Shown: in pieces, positions 22,338 through 32,798 of the stretch
Layout: every line of letters begins with the position of its first letter
Numbering within the stretch: position 1 is the first letter of the stretch
Assembly (NCBI RefSeq): GCF_932276165.1
Contig: NC_063997.1
Span: 5,156,001 to 5,220,000 of the forward strand
DNA from: Plutella xylostella
Lineage: Eukaryota; Arthropoda; Insecta; Lepidoptera; Plutellidae
Direction of reading: 5' to 3'
Length of the DNA stretch: 64,000 nt
Notes under the pieces: model-generated
The model's input: only the letters and a program-made list of their open reading frames with translations
The model's database searches: none
What the model was told of the DNA's origin: nothing
Made by a program: the position numbers and the translations under genes

Positions 22338-22544
22338 ATGTCTTATTGCAACCCGTGCGCTTCACCCTGCCCTCCTCCTTGCTGCGGGCCGTGTATACCG
22401 ATGTGCTGCAACTCGTGCCAGCCGAAGTGCTGCCAGCCTTGTTGCGGCCCGTGCTACCCCTCCTGCTGCCAGCCGTGCTGCCCCCCCTCGCCATGCTGCG
22501 GCCCCTGCAACCCCTGCTGTGGCCCTAAGTGCGGCCCATGCTGA
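22338..22544 (+). CDS. Cys/Pro-rich small protein (Mst(3)CGP-like), member 4
   Basis: 68 residues, 25 of them cysteine (37%). It starts MSYCNPC and is built from CCGPC, CCQPC and CCNSC repeats to a C-terminal CGPKCGPC. It has no signal peptide, membrane segment or non-repetitive domain. This is the clearest CGP-repeat member and the best match to the Drosophila Mst84D/Mst87F type of sperm-tail protein. ATG 22338 was chosen because it is the first Met and starts the Cys-rich frame; the frame upstream is AT-rich. AATAAA at 22649-22654 lies 105 nt after the stop. Divergent from member 3. Confidence 0.75.
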   Translation: MSYCNPCASPCPPPCCGPCIPMCCNSCQPKCCQPCCGPCYPSCCQPCCPPSPCCGPCNPCCGPKCGPC

Positions 22545-22648
22545 GGATCTGGGCGCTTGCGATCGTGTGGGGTTTCGTGCATCGTGTGGGTTCAAACTGT
22601 CCGTCTCTATTTGGTGCCTATAATTTATTTCCTTGATGTTTTGATAAG

Positions 22649-22654
22649 AATAAA
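22649..22654 (+). other. Polyadenylation signal AATAAA
   Basis: First AATAAA downstream of the 68-residue Cys-rich gene, 105 nt past its stop. Confidence 0.55.
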
Positions 22655-22699
22655 AATGTGTAACAATCTGGTTTCGTATTTTTCTTAATTTTTAATCTT

Positions 22700-23148
22700 A
22701 TTAGCTAAGAGAATGTAATGAAATGGACCTTTACTAGCTGATTAGCTTCTTATGAAATCAAATCTAAATTTTTATGCTTTCATCCATCCATCCTGGACCT
22801 TTGATTATATAAAATAGTCGAAGTCCTGGACACATAATGTATTTTGGTGCAAAGCCTGAGTTACGGCTGGGAGAGGGAAGGCCTAGGGCTGAATCTAGAA
22901 ACGCACCTAGCGGTGAATACAGGCTGATTCTCGAAGTTTAAAGAGTTTTTTTCCAAAACAATGCAAATCCCAAGGTTTCGGAACCAAACTACGTCTATAA
23001 AGTCTACAAAGCGTTCTACAAAGTTTCAGACTATCCACCGACAAAGACCGCGCATTTAGCATTATTCACTATTTTTCGCCATTTTTGTTATGTGGTAATA
23101 AACACGTTGTAAAGAAGATTTATTTATTTAGTAAATAACACAAAAGAA
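22700..23148. other. Spacer and ELOVL 5' flank
   Basis: No gene is seen between the Cys-rich gene and the elongase start. It should contain the elongase promoter and 5' UTR, but no clear core element could be assigned. Confidence 0.4.
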
Positions 23149-26100
23149 ATGGAGAGTCACGATAAATCCTTCACAGACGTTTACGAAAGTGAGTTTAGAA
23201 AATATAAAATATATGTATAGCTTTAAACGGCTACATAAATATAATGTTTCATTTCTTAAACAATTTATTGATGTAAGGTAACAGATTTAACTGTTTCAGT
23301 GGATGTGAACAGATTTCCTCTGATGTCCTCTCCAATACCAGTGACAGTGATAATGGCTATGTACCTCCTGTTCGTACTGAAGATTGGCCCAAACGTGATG
23401 AAGCACAGGATGCCTCTGGAACTGAGCTCAGTGTTACCCGTGTATAACGCCGTGCAAGTGGGTCTCTCCGCGTATTTAGCCTATCGGGTAAGAAAGTTGT
23501 GGTTTTATGCTTATAACTCACTTGACGTGGTAAGTGACGTGGGATTTGAACCGTGAAACTTTATATCGACTGTCGATGTCGGTGACTTTATCTGGTCGAT
23601 AACGAACTCTACAGCTAGGCTACAATTTGTCACAGTGGATTCAGGGATCCGAGGACTCCAGGATTCAGGATGCCCAGATTGCCCAGGGACCCACGGGGCG
23701 CCGTACGGGCTACAAGGTCCAGATGATGCGTCACTCGAGGAGGCTATACTTTCACGCACACCGCTGGTAGAGCTAAAATCTGTAATCTGCAAACCCGATG
23801 AAATGACCCAAAAGAAACCCAAATTCTTAAAGTTATGATAGTTAATGATGATGATAATAAAATTGCGTATGGTCTTGTTGCAGTATTTCATCTTTATGTA
23901 CAAAACGGCAGACTTTCTACATGCGGAATGCCATATCAATGACAGCAAGTACCGATCTGAGGTGAGATCCATTTTACATTTTATTTTTTTAACCGACTAC
24001 AGCTTACCAAAAAAGAGGCTTATGAGGTGCCTTGAGGTATTTGTCAACTACCTCTCATATTATGTTCAAAAGCTCATAGATCATGAGAAAAGCACTGATT
24101 CGGAAAACACTTTCACCGAACCACCCTGTCTCAAGTCGTCATCGGACGAGCGGACTAGACCAATACTGGGCTTTAAAAACACATCATTTACACTCTCTCA
24201 TAGAATAGAAGTTATTAAGCTAAATATATTCACCAATCCATGTCTTAATAAATATGACTCTAGAGTACATGCCTTCCCTCCCATCATCCCCGTTAGTTAG
24301 GGGCCTTTCCCAAAGACGAATAGCTTGCTAAGTACTACCTTCCTAATATACAAGACCTACCCTACCTTCGTCCTACCGCAACATTTGTTTTTAACCGACT
24401 TCGAAAAAGGAGGAGGTTCTCAATTCGTCTGTATGTATGTTTTTTTTTTTTTTTTATGTATGTTCATCGATTACTCAGCCATTTATGGACCGATTTTGAA
24501 AATTCTTTTTTTGATGTATTGGGTTGAGCTCAGGGGTGGTCCCATTTTTTTTTCAGAATTTTATTCCACCCCCAAGGGTGGGTAAAGGGGTAAAAACAGG
24601 GGTATAAATTTCCATTTTGGGCACTTATCAACCGATTCTTATGAAATTTATAACGTAAATATTGTTATTATAACAAAAAGATATGATGGTGACCTTGAGC
24701 TGATCTGATGATGGAAACGGAAGGCAGTCAAGGGAACTCCTCAACGGTATATAGCAACTACCTCGTGTTTGGGCTCGAATGATTCGTATTAACGAGTAGG
24801 ACATATTGGTATCATTTGCATCTTACTTTTGATTGATAATTATTGCAAATAAACTAAAAATAACAAAATAAAATAATAATTTTAAAAAAATTAAAAACCG
24901 ACTTCAAAAAACCACTAAAACGTAAGAAATAATTTAAGGTTTAGACCAATCCTAGGTCACAGTATAAATATACCTAAGCAGGTACTGTTCTTTTTTGAAG
25001 TTGGTGCCATATTTCTTCAGATTAACTGCTTTGTCACTGCACCAACATCAAAAAAGAACAGTACCTGCTTAGGTATATTTATACTGTGACCTAGGATTGG
25101 TCTAAACCTTAAATTATTTCTTACGTTTTAGTGGTTTTTTGAAGTCGGTTTTTAATTTTACCTTCAACTAACTGGTTTTATCAGGATTAGACGGATATGC
25201 ACGCATGAATCGTATTTAACAATGGTAGGCATGTCAAATGCACGTAATAACATTTAATTAGTTATTGTTTTAGAGGCCTCTTTTAAAAAACTTATCTTTA
25301 TCTTAGTTTTTTGAAAAGGCCTAACGTAATTAAAAGAGAATTGTCTCGAATTAGGCTTGAATGTTTGCGTCCAAAATTTCGCACTACTGTTTAACATGCA
25401 AATGAAAATTACAAAAAATATATTATTATTATAATAATATACATACAATAGATTTATTGTATGGATAAAAAGCTGTTAAGCGAGTCTTTGTGTTCACGAG
25501 TTTCAATGAACTGCCGATGTATAAGTATTACATATTATTAAGTATGTATATAATATATATTCTATCATGAGCTCAAACTTAGCGGAAATCACGCAGCAAT
25601 TTTCCGAATGAACGCAAATTTTCGTAAAAAATCCTTCTAGGGACTGTATTTCATCAATAATTCTCATCAACCATCAATCTTTCCAGATCTTGACACACAT
25701 TTGGTTCTACTTCATAGCCAAAGTCACTGAGCTTCTCGACACTGTCTTCATTATATTACGGAAGAAGGAAAAGCAAGTTTCCTTCCTGCACATTTACCAC
25801 CACTCGCTGATGATGCTGGGCTCCTGGGCATTCCTGAAGTATGCTCCTTCGGAGAACGTAATATTCTCTGGGTTCCTCAACTGCGTGGTGCACGTCGTCA
25901 TGTATTCGTACTACGGCCTGGCCGCTCTGGGGCCCCGGGTGGCGCCGTATCTGTGGTGGAAGAAGTACATTACTACTTTCCAAATTGTGAGTTTTTGTCT
26001 GGAAGTACTTCAGGTACTCCGAGTAATCTGGAATATTTATTTTCATAAAATTAGCTGTGCATTAAATATTATGAAATCTATACAATCACAACGCTTTTTC

Positions 26101-26705
26101 GACTAACCAGCATAGTGTTGATATTGAGCGTCCGCTATGCTTTTTTGTCTCAAAGATTCCTCTAGATAGTCTAGATAATTAACGTGTAATTAACAGAAGA
26201 GGACTAGGGTGGACTAGGGTTTGTCACCGTGGTGAAAGGATTAGACAATCAGATTTCCTGTCAGTCGCTGACTCAGAGGATGCACCGGGCCCTTCAGGAG
26301 AACCTCGTCTGTCTTTCCTCAACTTGAGGCTACTTTCATGAACCCCTCTTGCCCTAATTACCTGCTAAGATCTTTACCAGAGATAATATGTTACTTGTTT
26401 ATGATTTTTACGCTATCCCTGATCAACAAGCCACCTCTCTCATCTCCATCTCACTCTTCCAGATCCAGTTCGTGACCCTGGCGGTGCACTTCCCCGCCTC
26501 CCTGCTCCTCACCGCGTGCCCCCCGCCGCGCGCCGTCGGCGTCTTCATCACCATGAACCTGCTCTTCTTCATGTACCTGTTCGGAGACTTCTACAGGAAG
26601 TGTTACAGTGGGAAGAGGAGGAAGAGTGAGGGGGTAGTGGAGAAGAGTGGTGGAGAGGAGAAGAAGGTGTTGGCGTTATCGGGTAATGTGTGTACTCCTC
26701 AATGA
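23149..26705 (+). CDS. Very-long-chain fatty acid elongase (ELOVL family), 5 exons
   Basis: Condensing enzyme of ER fatty-acid elongation: joins malonyl-CoA to an acyl-CoA to lengthen the chain by two carbons. Exons 23149-23188, 23300-23487, 23884-23961, 25687-25986 and 26463-26705, all GT-AG with matching phases, encode 282 residues, near the usual family length (about 270-330). The histidine box HIYHH is at residues 137-141, preceded by TELLDTVFIILRKK (115-128). The NCVVHVVMYSYY motif is at 167-178 and TTFQIIQF at 198-205. Several hydrophobic segments fit a seven-helix ER membrane protein. N-terminal MSSPIP and LSSVLPVYNAVQV match the family's first helices. The C-terminus is basic then acidic and lacks an obvious KKxx signal. 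AATAAA at 26728. Intron 3 holds a large hairpin. Substrate range cannot be read from sequence. Confidence 0.92.
24386..24886. repeat. Interspersed repeat starting TTTAACCGACTTCGAAAAAGG
   Basis: Lies in elongase intron 3. It has the widely dispersed block AACCGACTTC...GGAGGAGGTTCTCAATTCG, a long T-run, then CCACCCCCAAGGGTGGG. The same ACCGACTTC word, inverted, closes the hairpin that follows (25140-25160), so the two may be one element with AACCGACTTC ends. No coding capacity. Confidence 0.45.
24888..25159. repeat. Long inverted repeat (stem about 118 bp) in ELOVL intron 3
   Basis: Left arm about 24888-25007 and right arm about 25040-25159 are almost perfect reverse complements (shared core CCTAGGTCACAGTATAAATA), with a loop of about 32 nt. 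In the elongase pre-mRNA this would fold into a long hairpin. Probably a foldback transposable element. Confidence 0.75.
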
Positions 26706-26727
26706 GCTGTTTAGTAAATCAAGTGTG

Positions 26728-26733
26728 AATAAA
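26728..26733 (+). other. Polyadenylation signal of the elongase gene
   Basis: AATAAA 23 nt after the ELOVL stop codon. A second AATAAAAT word lies near 26783. Confidence 0.5.
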
Positions 26734-26949
26734 GGAATATTTTCATTGTACCCCTGTAACTATATTGTAAGTACCTAGTTGAAATAAAATATTTATGCAC
26801 AACATTAGATCTTTGTAATGCTTTGCATAGTGTAGAGCCTGAACAGGCTGATAATGGTGATGATCAAGGTAAGAGGATAAAAACCTAGTTACATACTCCT
26901 ACTGGCAACCTAAAATATTATAGATAGTATTTTATACTTAAAACAAACG

Positions 26950-26955
26950 TTTATT
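26950..26955 (-). other. Polyadenylation signal AATAAA for Cys-rich member 5
   Basis: TTTATT on the plus strand, AATAAA on the minus strand, about 122 nt past the minus-strand stop at 27077. Confidence 0.45.
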
Positions 26956-27076
26956 CCAAACTGAACCAATCATGTTAAACAAAGCTTCAAAATATAAACC
27001 ACAACACAGCAAACACCATCCCCATACGGCTCTTCAATGACATACAAAATTCACTCAAGAGCCTATTGGCCCTGAA

Positions 27077-27310
27077 TCAAGAGCAAGTCCCAGCTGGCCC
27101 AAAGCATGGACCATTAGCGTGTTGGCACGGCCAGTTGCGCGGCATGCAGCGGGGGCCGGGGATGCGGTAGCAGCAGGGGGGGCCGCACGCGGAGTGGCCG
27201 CACGGCTCCGGCCCGCCACAGGCCGTCCCGCAGCAGGACGCCCCGCAGCAAGGGGAAGGCCCGCAACAGGCGCCGCAGCAGCAAGCGGTGCCCCAGCCGC
27301 CGTAAGTCAT
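27077..27310 (-). CDS. Cys/Gly/Pro-rich small protein (Mst(3)CGP-like), member 5
   Basis: 77 residues with 18 cysteines. It starts MTYGGWGTACCCG and has CCGPSPCCG, CGGPEPCGH and CGPPCC, then a short non-repetitive stretch (RIPGPRCMPRNWPCQH) and the tail CFGPAGTCS. No signal peptide. It ends tail to tail with the elongase gene, about 370 nt from its stop, and has no divergent Cys-rich partner in view. TGACAG, TGACA and CTGTCA boxes lie 109-138 nt upstream at 27419-27448. Sperm-tail structural role inferred from CGP repeats. Confidence 0.72.
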   Translation of the reverse strand: MTYGGWGTACCCGACCGPSPCCGASCCGTACGGPEPCGHSACGPPCCYRIPGPRCMPRNWPCQHANGPCFGPAGTCS

Positions 27311-27418
27311 TTTGATGTAATGTTTAAAAGTTAGAAAATATTGCTGGAAAGTGTTTTTCAGGTTTTTGTTGTTGTACTTTTTAGGGATTTTGTTTTTAAC
27401 AGTTTTTAATTTATAATA

Positions 27419-27448
27419 TGACAGACAAGTGCTGACAAAGGACTGTCA
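27419..27448. promoter_or_regulatory. TGACAG/CTGTCA box cluster upstream of member 5
   Basis: TGACAG at 27419-27424, TGACA at 27433-27437 and CTGTCA at 27443-27448, 109-138 nt upstream of the minus-strand ATG at 27310. Confidence 0.35.
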
Positions 27449-27634
27449 TAAATTTTTTCTCTATGATTAATTTTTGATTGTTTTTTTTTTTGTTTCTTCT
27501 TGAATTAGGTTTATTAACTTTTTTACATACAATTTTCCTTGGAGTGCGCGATCGATCGGAACGCGAGAACAACGCGGACTCGGGTGTACCCTCGTGTAGA
27601 CCATGAGACCCGGCTATTGAATGTTAGTATAATG

Positions 27635-27873
27635 TATACCATCGCTCGGTGAAGGAAAAATTCGTGAGGAAAACAGAGATTGAGTACATCCAGATAATAT
27701 TTATTCTATGTGAACTCTCGAACCTGCAGTGGTCTAGTCTGGTGGAAATGGGAAATAGTCTAAGCTTTGGAAGGAAGGGTTGGAACTTAGGGATTTGCAC
27801 AAAGGTTCCATTCGGGAGAGCCAGGTCCTGCACCTACAGTACTTAAACCTCAATAGAGAATAGAATAGAATAG
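27635..27873 (+). repeat. Retroelement 3' fragment with (AATAG)n tail
   Basis: Starts near CATCGCTCGGTGAAGGAAAA, a block I know as dispersed in moths, and ends in CAATAGAGAATAGAATAGAATAG. The open frames across it are incidental. The family could not be named. Confidence 0.4.
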
Positions 27874-27879
27874 ACCACC

Positions 27880-28203
27880 AAAGTCACCCCCTTTCGGCTT
27901 AGTAGGTATATGTATTATGCCACTTGTGCAACAGCCTGTATTTAATAATTACCTATAGTTCGCTTTTTAATTTACTTTAATTGCTTCATACGAATCTGTT
28001 TGTCGGCTTATTTTAAAACAATTTATTAAAATTCCACGAATCACAAATTACTCGATTCGATTGAAAGCGATACCTAGATGTATGCGGCCAACAATACAAT
28101 AAAATTGCTTTCCAGAATCAAAAACCGCTCACATTGTAACTATGTACATGGAGGTACCAAGCCAACCAAACCGACCATTGCACACAAACTACTTCTGGAA
28201 ATA
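27880..28203. other. No gene recognised
   Basis: AT-rich spacer; nothing seen. Confidence 0.45.
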
Positions 28204-28338
28204 GGGGGGTCACTCTACCATCCAAAAAACTAAGTTTCAGTTTGCAGCTGCGCTAAACCAGACTGTATATCGTTGCTAAACGTAGGTATTGGATGTCAGT
28301 TCTCGTTTGTTCGTTTTTTTACAAGTTCGAATAGCCCT
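28204..28338. mobile_element. MITE fragment, family of 7021-7139
   Basis: Begins GGGGGGTCACTCTACC and carries AAAAAACTAAGTTTC and GTTCTCGTTTGTTCGTTTTT, the reverse complement of words in the 7021-7139 copy. Confidence 0.45.
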
Positions 28339-28921
28339 TCAGCGCTTGCCCGTAATACTTTTAAATAATGATTTCTGTTTAACACCCATTGTCTTTATTG
28401 TGAAGTAAATAGCATTGCTCTGTCGTGTTCGGTGGCCCGGTGGTGGCGCGGCTCAATTATTTGGATTGCCGAGTTCCGCTGCCGCGCCGGTACGTGGAAT
28501 AGTCGAGTTGTGTGTACAGTTGGCTAAAGAGATACGTGTCCAGCCCGAGCTACTCCGCAAACAGTTTGATATGACTCATAGGTAAAAGATAGATAAATAA
28601 AGAATATTTTATCGATCCAGCTCTAATGATTAAGTATTTTTTTTCCGTGCAGTTTATAATGAAAGTGATTCCGCTTGAGTCTATGGCTGACTGTACCTTT
28701 ATATACTTACCAAAGTGTGCACGAGTGTGCCCAGCTCTCGGGAAGCGGCAGAAGTTGCGAAACTTTTCGTTTGAAATTCGATCGAATCGAACTTGATGCT
28801 GTTTGTGACTTCTGTTTCTCAGAATCTCTCGCTAGAGTTGCTGGCGTTCAGGAACTCGGTACCTTACCTAGTACCATAAGATAATATACTTACCTACCAA
28901 TAAGACTATCAATCTTATATG

Positions 28922-29060
28922 TACGGTCAGCTGCATAAGTTGTTATACACTTCTGTACTTTGTCAAACAGACGAACCGTCAATGCTTCAATGAATGGATA
29001 TGCGGTTTGTTAGATTGACAAGGTTCAAATGTGTATAGCTACTTACGCAGCTGACTGTAC
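28922..29060. mobile_element. MITE with TACGGTCAGCTGC / GCAGCTGACTGTA ends
   Basis: Inverted arms of about 50 nt with mismatches, and inner words TTGTCAAACAGACGAACCG and CGGTTTGTTAGATTGACAA. TA at the outer ends suggests a Tc1/mariner-type MITE. Confidence 0.6.
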
Positions 29061-29168
29061 CTTTGAAAGCGTCACACGAATTTTACCCCCTTACTGGACG
29101 CTTTAAGGTCTTCGCACATTATAACAACTCAACGGCGACTCGACTCTATGCTAGACATTGATATTTAA

Positions 29169-29265
29169 GTCCTGTGTCATATCTTCAAGGTTTAATTTAA
29201 AAAATGATTATAAAGTAAATGTCATTTTTTGAAATTAAACCTTGAACATAATGACACAGGAGAAG
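29169..29265. repeat. Short hairpin element
   Basis: Arms AAGTCCTGTGTCAT...AAGGTTTAATTT and AAATTAAACCTTG...ATGACACAGG pair over about 40 nt. Likely a MITE. Confidence 0.5.
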
Positions 29266-29354
29266 TGACTTTATACTTACATAACAATTTAAAAGTTAGT
29301 AAATATCGAATCACTAGCATTAAGTCCACCTGATTGTACATCTACTTTTGTAAA

Positions 29355-29387
29355 TCCTAACTAATATTATAAATGCGAAAGTAACTG

Positions 29388-29422
<35 letters not shown>

Positions 29423-29574
29423 TACTCTTTCACGACAAAACTACTGAACGGATTTGAATGAAATTTGGTATACATACGGTCTAGACCCTGGGAAAGAACA
29501 TAGGCTACTTTTTATCCCGGAATTCCCACGGGAAAACTTTTTAAGGCGAAGCGAAGCGCGCGGGGACAGCTAGT
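29355..29574 (+). mobile_element. Lep1-like non-autonomous Helitron, copy 2
   Basis: Starts TCCTAACTAATATTATAAAT and has an uninterrupted (GTCT)n tract at about 29387-29421. It ends GGGGACAGCTAGT. Near-identical to copies 3 and 4. Confidence 0.8.
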
Positions 29575-29835
29575 TGTGCAATAAAAGCATAAATAAATAA
29601 ATAAAATCACCTAAATCCTGTGATATCAAATTCCACAAAGAAAAAGCAACCTCAAAGTCCCCAAAAACATAAAATGGTTGAGCACTCCTTTAGATTGACA
29701 TCGGGCGAAGGTTTCCCACGAGTGTTTGGAAGTGTTCGGTAGCTAGTTGAATTACGTCCAATTTGAACTACAAAAGTTCCATAAAATAAAGGTAGGTAGG
29801 TACCTCATTGAAAAATATAATAGTACAAACTAAAT

Positions 29836-30960
29836 ATCTAATAGGACGCAATCGGTGGTTTTAAACGGTTATACGTCAACCTGGAAAAGCATTCCTTCTG
29901 GAGTACCACAGGGATCGTTATTGGGCCCCCTCCTTTTCATTATTTTTATTAACGACATTGACGTCTGTTTTAACAACTCACAATTCCTCTTGTTTGCCGA
30001 CGATATGAAGGTATTCAGAGTGGTTAATAGTCCGGAGGACTCTGCTCTACTTCAGGATGATCTCAACAAACTTAATACCTACTGCAGAGTGAACAGGTTG
30101 GATATCAATGTCTCTAAATGCTTCTCTATATCTTTTGGACGTAAACGCAGTATGTTTTCAAGTACATATAATATTAATAATCAGTCTATTTCCAGCTGCA
30201 ACGAGATAAGGGATTTGGGCGTTATTATGGACTCCAAATTGCTCTTTAACAATCACATTGATAAAATAGTAAAAAAAGCATATAAATTACTAGGATTTCT
30301 TATACGCTCTTGTAAAAATTTCAATTTAATGAAATCTATTAAAATTATTTATTGCTCTCTTGTTCGAAGCAACTTGGAATATGCGTCGCAGGTGTGGAAC
30401 CCACGTTATGGCGTTTATATTTCTAAAATTGAGTCCATCCAGAAAAAGTTTGTTAGATACCTGTGTTATAAGTTTAAAATTCCTAGGCGCAGCTACGAGT
30501 ATCACTGCAATCAATTTCATCTTCTTCCTCTTGAAATCAGGCGTCAAGCAGCAGATATAACTTTCCTCACAAAAATAGCTCAGAATAGTGTTGATTGTCC
30601 TGATTTACTTGAAAAAATCGATATATTTGTCCCTGAGCGTCAACTACGTCACAAATCACTGTTGCATGTTCCACTTGTTCATACGAATTATAGGCAGAAC
30701 TCGTTCCTTTTGAGAGCTTCGCGCTCTTTTAACGCACTTAGTGTAGACTTTTTAGATTTAGACATTTTTTGTATAGCTTGACAACTTCGTGCGCGACCCT
30801 CCTTGCGGGGTGAAAGAAGTGGCGGGGGCGAGGTAGCACGACATTTTAGAACACGAGTACAGACGGAGAAAAGTGTGCTCGGATAAATCTCGCGATAACG
30901 TGTCACTATTTGTGACGTAATGTAAGAGTAAATTATGTTGATCAATAAAAAGGTTCATAA
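29836..30960 (+). pseudogene. 5'-truncated CR1/jockey-type LINE
   Basis: Joined to flanking DNA within the RT domain (after a TAA-containing flank near 29836). The frame is then open to a stop at 30781, about 308 residues, with SGVPQGSLLGPLLF, the FADD catalytic site, RDLGVIMDSK and SNLEYASQVW motifs. It is a relative of the LINE at 16270-18118. The 3' UTR has the GC-rich block GCGACCCTCCTTGCGGGGTG and ends near an AATAAAAAGG at about 30943. It lacks the endonuclease and the first RT motifs, so it is a dead copy. Confidence 0.8.
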
Positions 30961-31639
30961 AACTAGTTTCATTATTTAGGGTGGATTTGACCAAGCTCGA
31001 GTAACTTTTTACTCTCGAGTAAACTACCAGTTACTCGGGAGTAAGCAGATTTTGCATTCTACCAAACCTCGGCCAAACCAACATTCGGCTCACGGTTCTA
31101 CAGAAAACCCCGGTAGATTATATAGTTGTCGGGGAGTGAGCACGAGCTAGCAGTGGTTGGTCAATGATTCGATCAGCCAGTTCGTTGGTATCGCCATTCA
31201 TCATCACACCCCAGAAATAAAGGCACAGATAGGTAGTACACACTCGATTTATTCGGAATTACCGATCAATCTTATAAAATACAAGAGGATGCACTTGATA
31301 CAGTTGGATTAACTTTGATAGTGAAACGTGGTGATCCCTGCGGAAGGTGCACAACCGACCCGTTCAATAATTTAAATCAGAATGACAATCCGTCCCTGCT
31401 CAACCGACTACCCACCTTACCTTTTTATTTTTTAATATGCACCGTCCACCCAAACTGCCAACATTTCAAGTGACCATTTGACGTTTCAATTAATCGAATG
31501 AATTTAGTAAACAAGCAATGGATTTAATATAGTTTTATAATGCGATTTAATTTATTTGTAAAATATACGATTTGTGGTTTTTGACGTTATTTTATTGACG
31601 AATCATAGATAATAATAATATGATTATTAAAATTCAAAA
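30961..31639. other. No gene recognised
   Basis: Contains repeated CTCGAGTAA-type words near 31000-31050 that look like a decayed element. Otherwise nothing supportable. Confidence 0.35.
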
Positions 31640-31935
31640 GGTAAATATTCGAAGGATTGTGGCGGTTCTGGCCTCAACACTAATGACTAAGACTAATGGT
31701 CTCAGGATCAGTGGTCTCATGTGCGTCGAACTCAGATTATGACAGATTTTACAACACATGTGGCCGCCTCGACTGCTCGGCCGAGACTGCCGTGTCTGCC
31801 GTAATAATGACGTGCAGTGCACGCGTTGTCCTTCCCCGCGACCTCTCCCGTTACCCGCTGTCGTCTTGGGTACCTCGTCCCCTCCGCGTCTGTCACCCCG
31901 CAAGGAGGGTCGCGCACGAAGTTGTCGAGCTATAG
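31640..31935 (-). repeat. LINE 3' UTR remnant in inverted orientation
   Basis: The plus-strand block CACCCCGCAAGGAGGGTCGC at about 31897-31916 is the reverse complement of the start of the 3' UTR at 30790-30820. The segment is therefore the 3' region of a related element on the minus strand. Its GC-rich open frames on both strands are incidental. Confidence 0.5.
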
Positions 31936-32540
31936 TAATGCTCGTTCAATCTGCTATTATTTAACCAATAAGTTTAGTACTTCTATTTAAGACAACTTAT
32001 TATGGCGTGCTGTTATTTATTTACTTACTGGATATTGTGACTGGCATCTGCATTATGAACACGCAAGCATAAGTATTTATATTATATATTTTTTAAGTAA
32101 TTAATTGTAAGTAGTAATCTATTTTGTTTTGTGTTTAGTAACGTGTTTAGCACATTTAGGATTAATTTTTGTAATATTCCGTTTGAAATAAGTGAAAACT
32201 TGTAATTGGCTTTCAACTACATACTTTTAGCATTTTTCCATTAACTTTAGCTGTAAGTTTTCCATTGAAATAAAATAAAATAAAATAACATAACAAATAC
32301 CTACTAAACTCTTTTTAAGGCGTTAAGTTTCCGGTTACGTGATAGTGAGTCATTGCTAGGACTTAAATGTCAGGCGTTCTTCCGAATTAAGCCAATAAAA
32401 GTTCCCCCAAACATAAGATAAGTTTATGTTCATCAATGGTTAAATGATTCGTAAATCTACTCGTGGCCATAGTAAAATTAACATAAACAGCACTTATATA
32501 GCGCCACAGGTTTTTACAGAGCCCTAAGCCCTAGTAAGCT

Positions 32541-32783
32541 TAAGTGGCAGTGGGCTGGTCACATCTGTCGAAGAACCGATGACCGATGGGGTAAACGTGT
32601 TCTGGAAGGGAGGCCGCGACTAGGCAAACGTAGTGTGGGACGCCCTCCGGCTAGATGGGGTGACGACTTGCGAAAGGTGGCTGGTTATGATTGGATGCGG
32701 AAAGCTAAAGATCGCATCCAGTGGCGTATTTTGGGAGAGGCCTACGTCCAGCAGTGGACTGCTATAGGCTGATGATGATGATG
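32541..32783 (+). pseudogene. 5'-truncated RTE-type LINE with perfect 15-bp target duplication
   Basis: Flanked by AAGCCCTAGTAAGCT at 32526-32540 and 32784-32798. The insert is open for about 76 codons up to the TGA at 32770. It encodes the C-terminal tail of an RTE ORF (WAGHICRR, then GRPPARWGDDLRKVAGYDW, ending AYVQQWTAIG), followed by a (TGA)n tail. Perfect duplication and no stop codons imply a young insertion of only the last 240 bp of the element. Confidence 0.85.
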
Positions 32784-32798
32784 AAGCCCTAGTAAGCT

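Noticed and set aside
22346..22595. Open frames overlapping the 68-residue Cys-rich gene in other frames
   Set aside because: Leu- or Ala-rich shadows caused by the GC-rich repeat; no start context or poly(A) logic.
18375..27310. Cys-rich cluster as high-cysteine chorion genes
   Set aside because: Chorion genes also occur in divergent pairs, but these proteins start directly with the Cys/Gly sequence, lack a signal peptide and lack the conserved chorion central domain.
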